Positions 57,945-64,000 of a DNA stretch of 64,000 bases are shown here, one piece after another; position 1 is the stretch's first letter, and the number at the start of each line of letters is the position of its first letter. Both the position numbers and the translations under genes were made by a program. Under the pieces are notes generated by a model, which was not told where the DNA came from, searched no databases, and was given only the letters and a program-made list of their open reading frames with translations. The DNA lies in the NCBI GenBank assembly GCA_021776135.1, contig JAJFGL010000041.1:1-64000 (forward strand). Reading direction: 5' to 3'. Source of the DNA: Kiloniellaceae bacterium (GTDB taxonomy: Bacteria; Pseudomonadota; Alphaproteobacteria; Kiloniellales; J153).

Positions 57945-58907
57945 TCACGGTCGTTGCCCAATAAATGCACGGTGCATATAGACGATTATGGCATCAATCT
58001 GCTCCGTTTCCAGGACCTGGCGGAAGGCCGGCATGGAGGTGTTGGGCAGTCCATCGAGTATCACTTGCCGCAGGCGGTCGTCGCTTAGGCGTGCCCTGAC
58101 AGGAAGGTCTGTAAAGGAAGGCGGACTGGGATCGAGGAAGGTGCCAATCCAATTGCGGCCCGTGCCATCCGCTGCGTGACATAGGGCGCAGGCTTGTTGA
58201 TACACGTTCTGGCCCGCGCGCTGCTGCGGTGTCAAATTAGCTAGGCCGGGGATTCGGTCGTGCAGGTTCTCTTCCTCATGATCATAGCCGCGTCCGTATT
58301 CCTCATGTTCGCCGTGGTCCTCTTGCCAGTTGCTTGGCTTCGGCAATAGCGAACCATCTGATTTTACGGTGCTTTCAGGCCGCTGCCCTTGGGCGGCGCC
58401 TTGGACCGTTCCCCGGATCGTGCCCTCATGGCAAACGCTGCAGGTGCGTCTGAACAGATCGAGGCCGGAGCGTTGCGTGGCGCTTAGCTCGATCTCTCGC
58501 GCGTCGACGGCCAAAGTCCCGCTGACGAAGGGAAAGGCGGCGCCGTTGCGGCGCTCGTGATCCGGCCAACCGTTTGCGGCGGTGTGATAGTGTGTGTTGT
58601 GGGCGCCGCAACGTACCAGGGCCTCGAGCACGAAGGCCGCGACGGCCTCGATCTCGGTATCGTCCAGGATCTCCGAGAAGGACTGCATAGCGCTCTGCGC
58701 GCGACCGTGCCGCACCGCCCGTTCGATCCGATCGGCGGTCAGGTCAGAACTCGTGGTAAAATCACGTGGTACCGGATATAGGTATTTCGAGGCTACTGTT
58801 TGCGCGTCGCCGTTGTACCCATGGCAGAAATAACAGCGGACGTTGTAGATGGCACGCCCACGCTCCAGAACCGTATTAGCCGTATCGTCACAACTCAGTT
58901 TTTTTTT
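57945..58907 (-). CDS. C-terminal triheme cytochrome c segment without its own start; probable -1 frameshift product of the upstream gene
   Basis: About 320 codons. Three haem motifs: CYFCH near 58830, CSVCH and CALCH, each in a class-I-like cytochrome domain. Between the last in-frame stop (inside the upstream gene) and the first haem there is no ATG, GTG or TTG; the first usable start (GTG at 58715) lies after that haem. There is no signal peptide, although c-type haem attachment needs export. The frame joins the upstream cytochrome by a -1 shift at the A9 run 58899-58907. A His/Glu-rich stretch (HGEHEEYGRGYDHEEENLHD) could bind metal. Confidence 0.75.
   Translation of the reverse strand, partial: KKKLSCDDTANTVLERGRAIYNVRCYFCHGYNGDAQTVASKYLYPVPRDFTTSSDLTADRIERAVRHGRAQSAMQSFSEILDDTEIEAVAAFVLEALVRCGAHNTHYHTAANGWPDHERRNGAAFPFVSGTLAVDAREIELSATQRSGLDLFRRTCSVCHEGTIRGTVQGAAQGQRPESTVKSDGSLLPKPSNWQEDHGEHEEYGRGYDHEEENLHDRIPGLANLTPQQRAGQNVYQQACALCHAADGTGRNWIGTFLDPSPPSFTDLPVRARLSDDRLRQVILDGLPNTSMPAFRQVLETEQIDAIIVYMHRAFIGQRP
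58895..58907 (-). promoter_or_regulatory. Candidate programmed -1 frameshift site (A9 followed by UGA)
   Basis: On the minus strand nine A (58907-58899) are followed by C and the in-frame TGA (58897-58895). Zero-frame phasing gives A-AAA-AAC-TGA. Re-reading one base puts the ribosome into the downstream haem-rich frame. I could not identify a clear downstream stimulatory hairpin by eye. Confidence 0.55.
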
Positions 58908-60031
58908 ACGGGCATGTGATCGGTATGGGATGCTGGTGCGGCCTGGGGCGCATGATCATGATCTGGTCCAGGCACTGCCGACAACTTCGCATTGGTAAAA
59001 GCCTGATACACATACTCAGCGACGTCGGCGATTTGCTGTAGAGTGAGCACCTTGGACCAGGCCGGCATATCGGTGCCGCGCACGCCCTTGGCGATCCCCT
59101 CGAAGAGGTTCGGCCGATCGTATTCGGCGCGGGCGCGCGGCGCGGTGAAATCCTTCGGCTTGCGGCGCATGAAATAGGCACGCGGGCCGCTCCCATCGCC
59201 TTTCATGCCATGACATTGGCTGCAATTGGCCTCATAGAATATCCGGCCGGCAGTCGTGTCGCCTATCAAGCCGATTGGGAAGGGGGCTTCCGGGTCCTTA
59301 ACGTGGCCACCATGATCGTGCCCGCCAGTTGTCGTGCTTTGCTTTGCCGCGACCTTGCCGTGTTCGGGGCTCTCAGGTTCGCCATCTTGTGGGGAGCGCC
59401 CGAAAGTCATGCGGATGTAGTCGATCACGGCCGCGAGCTCTTCTCGGTCATACTTCGTTGCGAACGGCATCATCGCGGTGCCGGTGACGCCGTAGGTCAC
59501 CGCGTGGATCATACGCTGACGCGATATTTCTTGCGCTTTCTTGGAGGTAAAATCGAAGGGCGGCGGATTCAGGCTGTTCTGGGCCCAAGACGCGGCATTG
59601 CCACGTTCGCCATGGCAGACGCTGCAGGTCCGGGCATAAATCCTGCGCCCAACACCGGCATCGGCTACCGGCGCGGGAAGCATCAGGGCTTCGCGTATAT
59701 AGTCGATAACTCGCGGCAACATATTCTTATCCAGAACGCGGTCCAACTGAGCAACTACCTCCGGCTCATGGTCTTCGCGAACCGCAGATATCATGGCATC
59801 CCGGGTCAAGCGGGCAACTGCTTCCGGGGAAGTAAAATCGACACTCGCACTCTCACCGGTACCCTCGGAACCATGACAGGCGGCGCAGTTGTGGACGTAG
59901 GCATCGCGCGTTGCGAGCATCTGTGCACCCGTGGCGAGCCTATCGTCGTGATCGTGTGCCCCCACGTCGGCGACATTAAAGAAGACGCACGCAAGGATAG
60001 TAGTCAGCCCAATCAGAAAACTTCGTCGCAT
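58895..60031 (-). CDS. Triheme cytochrome c, exported
   Basis: 378 residues from the ATG at 60031. Sec signal peptide (cleavage about DVGA-HD), then three cytochrome c domains with haem motifs CAACH (C49), CSVCH (C136) and CSQCH (C270), each followed by the methionine-type end (GTAMMP, GTDMP). The linker 215-250 is His/Gly-rich. It stops as GTA-AAA-AAA-AAC-TGA, where A-AAA-AAC is a canonical -1 slippery heptamer, and the next frame continues with three more haems. Either this stop is bypassed by frameshifting or the A-run is one base short. Longer N-terminal readings lack a signal peptide. Confidence 0.9.
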   Translation of the reverse strand: MRRSFLIGLTTILACVFFNVADVGAHDHDDRLATGAQMLATRDAYVHNCAACHGSEGTGESASVDFTSPEAVARLTRDAMISAVREDHEPEVVAQLDRVLDKNMLPRVIDYIREALMLPAPVADAGVGRRIYARTCSVCHGERGNAASWAQNSLNPPPFDFTSKKAQEISRQRMIHAVTYGVTGTAMMPFATKYDREELAAVIDYIRMTFGRSPQDGEPESPEHGKVAAKQSTTTGGHDHGGHVKDPEAPFPIGLIGDTTAGRIFYEANCSQCHGMKGDGSGPRAYFMRRKPKDFTAPRARAEYDRPNLFEGIAKGVRGTDMPAWSKVLTLQQIADVAEYVYQAFTNAKLSAVPGPDHDHAPQAAPASHTDHMPVKKN

Positions 60032-60192
60032 AAGTGCATTCGCTTTTTTTCTGGATCGGCTCGCCCGTTTTGGCGATCGCATCCAACTGTTATGTCCGGT
60101 CGAGCCGGGGGTGAAGTTATAGCTTTGATGAAAGAGGTTGCGAGTGTGACTTGTCAAGCCATAGACCTGACGCTCAAGGCGGCCGGCCCGGA

Positions 60193-61047
60193 TCACAAGA
60201 TGTGGCATTCAAAGCATAGGCCTTTTTCGGTGCGCGGCTTTCTGGCGTGGTCGTGGCTGTAGGGTACATGACAGGATACGCATCCGACGCGCCCATTGGG
60301 CAGGAGCACTTCGTCCGCCAGAGCGCTTCGGGGCCGGTAGTCGCCGCTTCGCGCCGCTTTGTCGTACTCGGCGCCAACGGGATGGTCCATGCCGCGAGGG
60401 GCCGGACTGACCGGAGAATCACTGAATCCCAACACGGCGACTTGTCGGCTGGATGGCATGCGGTCGTCATGGCAAATTAGACAACGCTGGGAATAAGGGT
60501 CCAGGCTGGCCGATGACCGGGACCAAACGTCGAAATGCGCCGACTTCAACAAGGATTCGCCCTTGTCGGGCATGGAATCGAAGAAGCTGGCGTCATGGCA
60601 GGACGTGCAGAGGTCCTCGCCGACCGACGCCGCGCGCATCAACCTCGGATTATCTCCATGCAAGGCGTGACAGGTACTACAGGTAAAACGTCCATCGCGG
60701 TCTAAAGGAAAGGCTGCGGAAAGCTGCCGCTCGGGACGAAATCCGCTAGGGTGGCTGGCATCTATGGCACCTCCATGGCACCCGCTGCAAAGCTGCTCCT
60801 GATCGGCGATCAAGCCCGCCGAGATCGGCTGTGCCGCGTCAGGGCTAGCCGTATGACACTCCTGGCAGTCGAGAACGGCATGGCTGCCGGTCGCCACCAC
60901 GACCGCCGGTTCCATACTATTCAACCCGGGCACCTTGAAGACGATGAGAGCAAGCAAGAGGCCGATTGAGGCATAGGCCGCGGCCACCGCAGCCAGGCGG
61001 AGGCGGTCGACAGCTTTATGCAGGGGGGCAAGCCCGGACTGCGGCAT
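60193..61047 (-). CDS. Membrane-anchored heptaheme cytochrome c
   Basis: 284 residues. One N-terminal transmembrane anchor (about 18-38), then seven CxxCH motifs with cysteines at about 61, 87, 123, 147, 189, 256 and 278 and several spare histidines placed as distal ligands (for example near 56, 99, 130, 171 and 266). The spacing is that of doubled-CxxCH multihaem proteins. Likely a periplasm-facing electron relay on the inner membrane that passes electrons to the soluble hexaheme protein next to it. No exact family recognised. Confidence 0.88.
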   Translation of the reverse strand: MPQSGLAPLHKAVDRLRLAAVAAAYASIGLLLALIVFKVPGLNSMEPAVVVATGSHAVLDCQECHTASPDAAQPISAGLIADQEQLCSGCHGGAIDASHPSGFRPERQLSAAFPLDRDGRFTCSTCHALHGDNPRLMRAASVGEDLCTSCHDASFFDSMPDKGESLLKSAHFDVWSRSSASLDPYSQRCLICHDDRMPSSRQVAVLGFSDSPVSPAPRGMDHPVGAEYDKAARSGDYRPRSALADEVLLPNGRVGCVSCHVPYSHDHARKPRTEKGLCFECHIL

Positions 61048-61162
61048 AGGGTATGCCCGTCGGTTGGGAAAACTAGTGCCTATCTAGCCCAAACGATTGA
61101 ACATTCCGTGAACTTCGGGACCCAAACTCGCCCTTGGGAGGCTGAAAACCGGCTCTCGCTGG

Positions 61163-61909
61163 CTAGAGACCGATTGCCATGCGGTGGCTCGGCATCTCCT
61201 CAAACCCGGCAAGTTGCTGAAGTCTCGGTACGTTCTTCAGCAGCACTAACTTGCTGTCGAGGATCTTGATTAGGCCGTCTGTGCTGAGGCGGCTGAAAGT
61301 CCGGCTGATCGTCTCGCTTGTAACGCCCAGATGGTCGGCTATGTCTTTGCGGGGCATCAGCGTATGCACCAAATTCGGATCCTCGTCATCCATCTTCCAG
61401 CGCTGGCTTAGCAACAGAAGGAAGGCCGCCAATCTCTCCGGCACCAACTTCCGGCCGAGTAATATCGCGTGGTCGTATTGCGCTTCGATTTCATCCATTG
61501 CCGTCACAAGCAGAGCGAAACATAGCGAGGGATGGATCCGTATAAAATCCGCGAATGGTTCTTTCTCGAACGCGCAAACCTCGAGATCGGTGATTGTCTC
61601 TGCCGTACAGTGGGCACCGGCGCTGCGTTTTATGCTGCCCAAAAGATCGCCGGTACCTAGGAACCCGGTGACTTGCTGCTTGCCGTTGCGTGCGCTGCGG
61701 TACAGTTTGACCATGCCCCGCGTGATGACGAAGACCTTTTTGATGTCATCATCCTGCTCGAAGATAATCTGGCTACGATCGAATCGGTATCTCTTGGATA
61801 ACGCCTGAAATTGCGCCCGTTCGATAGAGTTTATATGGGAGCACAAAGATATATGACGAACGACACAATGCCGGCAGTCCGGCCGTGCATTTTTTGTAAC
61901 GCAGAGCAT
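61163..61909 (-). CDS. FNR-type oxygen-sensing transcriptional regulator (Crp/Fnr family)
   Basis: 248 residues. N-terminal cysteines C12, C15 and C23 (C-x2-C-x7-C) plus C112 in LEVCAFE make the full set of [4Fe-4S] ligands in the FnrN-type spacing. cNMP-like sensor domain at about 40-150. The helix-turn-helix RKDIADHLGVTSETISRTFSRL contains the E-x2-S-R motif that reads TTGAT half-sites. It lies upstream of the multihaem genes on the same strand, 115 bp away, and probably activates them under low oxygen. Confidence 0.9.
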   Translation of the reverse strand: MLCVTKNARPDCRHCVVRHISLCSHINSIERAQFQALSKRYRFDRSQIIFEQDDDIKKVFVITRGMVKLYRSARNGKQQVTGFLGTGDLLGSIKRSAGAHCTAETITDLEVCAFEKEPFADFIRIHPSLCFALLVTAMDEIEAQYDHAILLGRKLVPERLAAFLLLLSQRWKMDDEDPNLVHTLMPRKDIADHLGVTSETISRTFSRLSTDGLIKILDSKLVLLKNVPRLQQLAGFEEMPSHRMAIGL

Positions 61910-62072
61910 TGCTGGCCTAGCCTGTTCGCATCGCTCAAAAGGGAGCGAAATGTGGATCCATGTGCGCAGCCGTTATCCGGCTGTGGATTTTCCCATGCTT
62001 GACCCGAGCAGCCAGCATGGCATTCTGTACCATAAGTGCCTGAATAATGGGGACGGAGCAACGAATTTGCGA

Positions 62073-62791
62073 ATGCCAAGGGTGCCCTTAATCGGGACCG
62101 CCATCGTTGCGGCATTGTTTCATTGGCAAATTATGTCTTGGCCGCCGATTTCAACCTCGATTCTTTCGTGAACCATATCGTGGATGCCTATGGCGGCGTT
62201 AAAGCGGTCGGATAGACTTCGGTCAGGCGTCAGCATGGCCGGACGATTTCGACAATGCGCGGTGGCGTGGTTGGGGCGGTGCTTCGCGAACTCAGCGGCT
62301 TTGACAAGTTTCGCATCGAGATCGCCTATCCCGGTCCTAAGGTCGAACTACGCATCCTTAACGGGGGCCAAGGATGGAATCAGAGCGGCACCGGGCCCTT
62401 GCCAATGCATGGGGCCATGCGCCTGCAGGCGGCGCGGCTGTCTTTGCCCCAACTCCTCGTTGCGCGTCGCAATGGGCGGAACGACGTCGGGCCGCTTAAG
62501 GGGCGTGATGGCGCTGACTTGCGTCGTCTTCATCTGCCGCTTGATCCGGGATTGTCCCTTTTCATCGATGCCGATCTGGAGACCGGACTGGTTAAACGCT
62601 CGATCGGGGTGATCATGGTGAACGGTCAAGCCATAGAATTCATTTCGGAATATGCTGATTTCAAGGTCTGGGAAGGAATCATGCTTCCAGGCCGAGAGAA
62701 ACAATACGCGATGGGCCAATACATCGGCTATACCATGATCGATCTAGTCGAATTTCCCCAGGAATTGATGAACGAGCGGTTCCAACCGTGA
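62073..62791 (+). pseudogene. Exported LolA-like protein gene, inactivated by a frameshift and an in-frame stop
   Basis: The main piece (62255-62791, 178 residues) starts mid-domain. Upstream in the same frame the sequence continues as LAADFNLDSFVNHIVDAYGGVKAVG, a TAG at 62213-62215, then TSVRRQHGRTISTMRGG. The residues preceding LAADF only make a proper signal peptide (MPRVPLIGTAIVAALF) in another frame from 62073. So one frameshift near 62115-62130 and one nonsense codon break the gene. The body (FRIEIAYPGPKVELRILNGGQGWNQSG) looks like an exported beta-sheet protein. Family call is tentative. Confidence 0.65.
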
Positions 62792-62812
62792 CCAAGAACC
62801 GGTGACAGCAGC

Positions 62813-62826
62813 TTGATTTGGATCAT
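62813..62826. promoter_or_regulatory. FNR-box-like site
   Basis: TTGAT-TTGG-ATCAT matches the FNR/FixK consensus TTGAT-N4-ATCAA at nine of ten defined positions. It lies 194 bp before the NHL lipoprotein start and about 900 bp from the FNR-type gene that could bind it. Confidence 0.6.
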
Positions 62827-62909
62827 TGAGGTTCCCAGTCGTAAGGTGATATTTGACTGGCTAAGCCATATGCACGTGGATCGCGAGTCCATACCGGCAG
62901 AAACACAAT

Positions 62910-62969
62910 GCGGTTTGACTAAGACCATGCCTTATCCAAGCGGTTTGACTAAGACCATGCCTTATCCAA
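62910..62969. repeat. Perfect 30-bp tandem duplication
   Basis: The unit starting GCGGTTTGACTAAGACC occupies 62910-62939 and again 62940-62969 without change. It lies between the FNR-box-like site and the NHL lipoprotein start. The rest of 62792-63019 shows no gene of its own. The duplication is 30 bp, so it would keep any reading frame crossing it. Confidence 0.95.
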
Positions 62970-63019
62970 CAGCTTCGGCGCCCGCCCGCCTTGCGGGGTG
63001 CAATTTTTCTCAGCGGATC

Positions 63020-64000
63020 ATGCGACTTCCAGCGCAATGGCTTCGATTCCCGTGGGCCGCCGCGTTTCTGCTGACGGTCGCGGCCTGCGCCGCGCCGGAG
63101 CCGCCGAAAGCGGTAGAGATCGTATATCCGCCCGCACCTGAAGAACCGCGCTACTACTATGATCGGACCCTTTACGGGAGCACGAACGTCAAACCGGAAA
63201 CCTCGACCGACCGGCTGCGGCGTTTCGCGACCGGGCAGTCGGAGCGGGGCCGGGGGTTCGCGAAGCCGTTCGACGTGCGGGCCGACAATGGGCGCATATT
63301 TATCAGCGACACCGTGAACCGGCGTGTGGCGGTTCTCGATTTTCCGCAGCAACGCTATTACGAGATAGGGACACAGGGGGTCGGTCGCCTGGCCAAGCCG
63401 CTCGGCCTGACCACCGACGCTCAGGGCCATCTCTATGTGGTTGACGGCACGGCGAAGCGGATCCTGGTTTACGATCTGGAAGGCACCTACCTGAAAAGCA
63501 TCGGGACTGGAGAAATTCTGTCGCGCCCGTCGGGAATTGCCGTGAACCCAGATGGGTCCAGGATCTACGTCGTCGATACCGGGGGCGTGTCCAGCAAGGA
63601 TCATACGATCCACGTCTTCGGCCCGGACGGCAAGCACCTGTTTAATATAGGGACCCGCGGAAAGGAAGATGGGAATCTTAACCTACCGCTCATGGCGGCC
63701 ATGGCCCCGGATGGCAACTTGTACGTCTCCGACAGCGGAAACTTCCGGGTTCAGGTCTTCGATCCGGATGGCAACTTCGTCAAGACCATCGGCAGTATCG
63801 GCCGTCGGCCCGGGCAGTTCTCACATCCCAAGGGGATCGCAGTCGATTCCGACGGCAGGATCTTCATCGTCGATAGCGGATTCGCGAATTTCCAGATCTT
63901 CGATAACCAGGGCCAGATCCTTTTATTCGTAGGTGAAAGAAACGAACGCGGCGGGCCCGGTCAATATATTCTGCCGTCGGGAATTTCGGTCGACGTGGAC
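63020..64000 (+). CDS. NHL-repeat six-bladed beta-propeller lipoprotein (3' end outside window)
   Basis: 327 codons present. The ATG at 63020 gives a signal peptide with lipobox LTVAACA, so the protein is lipid-anchored. It is followed by NHL/6-bladed propeller repeats: FAKPFDVRADNGRIFISDTVNRRVAVLDF, LAKPLGLTTDAQGHLYVVDG, RPSGIAVNPDGSRIYVVDT, and FSHPKGIAVDSDGRIFIVDSG. Such propellers are scaffolds and often accompany multihaem cytochromes in electron-conduit gene sets. An in-frame ATG at 62927 inside the tandem repeat is possible but would bury the signal peptide. Confidence 0.85.
   Translation, partial: MRLPAQWLRFPWAAAFLLTVAACAAPEPPKAVEIVYPPAPEEPRYYYDRTLYGSTNVKPETSTDRLRRFATGQSERGRGFAKPFDVRADNGRIFISDTVNRRVAVLDFPQQRYYEIGTQGVGRLAKPLGLTTDAQGHLYVVDGTAKRILVYDLEGTYLKSIGTGEILSRPSGIAVNPDGSRIYVVDTGGVSSKDHTIHVFGPDGKHLFNIGTRGKEDGNLNLPLMAAMAPDGNLYVSDSGNFRVQVFDPDGNFVKTIGSIGRRPGQFSHPKGIAVDSDGRIFIVDSGFANFQIFDNQGQILLFVGERNERGGPGQYILPSGISVDVD

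Noticed and set aside
60032-60192. FNR box in front of the triheme cytochrome gene
   Set aside because: TTGAT at about 60125 lacks a matching ATCAA half-site; not supportable by eye.

Overview
The window is a GC-rich chromosomal segment of an alphaproteobacterium, most likely Rhodospirillales-like. The evidence is gene content and order: groESL under a CIRCE operator, an Usg-family protein, heme A synthase, the mdh-sucCD-sucAB-lpd citric acid cycle cluster, a stand-alone F1 operon atpHAGDC (the Fo genes are elsewhere, as is usual in this class), and the chain rplU-rpmA-obgE-proB-proA-nadD-rsfS-rlmH-gpmI-envC-ctpA-yibQ-like-rppH. The taxonomic call is inference, because no rRNA gene is present.

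Layout. 1-1.6 kb: groEL (cut by the window edge) and groES, with promoter and CIRCE site. 1.8-4.3 kb: usg, ctaA and a GcvT/DmdA-like protein. 4.4-7.8 kb: a secreted subtilisin divergent from a large RTX/cadherin-like type I secretion substrate, with AT-rich DNA between them. 7.8-13.6 kb: PaiB-like FMN protein, periplasmic glycerophosphodiesterase, a small DUF6494-like protein, then a compact four-gene set (PhyH-type dioxygenase, SAF-domain dehydrogenase, EamA transporter, SDR). 13.7-19.6 kb: beta-barrel protein, ZapE, two polytopic membrane proteins and a methyltransferase. 19.8-29.7 kb: mdh, sucC, sucD, sucA, sucB and lpd, interrupted by an antisense PmtA-like methyltransferase. 29.6-36.3 kb: MFS transporter, xerC, DUF484, transaldolase, priA and a BrnT/BrnA toxin-antitoxin pair. 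36.5-42.3 kb: F1 ATP synthase and a ferritin-like protein. 42.5-54.7 kb: the conserved cell-envelope, proline and ribosome-assembly chain, all on the minus strand. 54.9-57.2 kb: tRNA-Ser(CGA) followed by mobile-element debris: an inverted partial tRNA copy, a frameshifted and truncated large serine recombinase, and an IS6-type transposase fragment. 57.2-64 kb: an accessory electron-transfer module of DUF4136 lipoprotein, multiheme cytochromes c, an FNR-type regulator with a full set of cluster cysteines, a decayed exported-protein gene and an NHL-propeller lipoprotein that runs off the end.

The most interesting part is the last module. A triheme cytochrome ends at a run of nine A containing the canonical A-AAA-AAC slippery heptamer directly before its UGA stop. 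The next frame carries three more haem motifs, has no usable start codon before its first haem and has no signal peptide, so the two parts look like one exported hexaheme protein made by -1 frameshifting, or one gene split by a homopolymer error. Next to it are a membrane-anchored heptaheme cytochrome and the FNR-type regulator, and an FNR-box-like sequence lies upstream of the NHL lipoprotein. This suggests an oxygen-regulated electron conduit that I cannot assign to a known respiratory system. Other points of note are an 88-residue lysine/alanine-rich, histone-like tail on ribosomal protein L21, a probable leaderless brnT transcript, rsfS without a normal start codon at its conserved N-terminus, and a palindrome that supplies the stop codons of two convergent genes.
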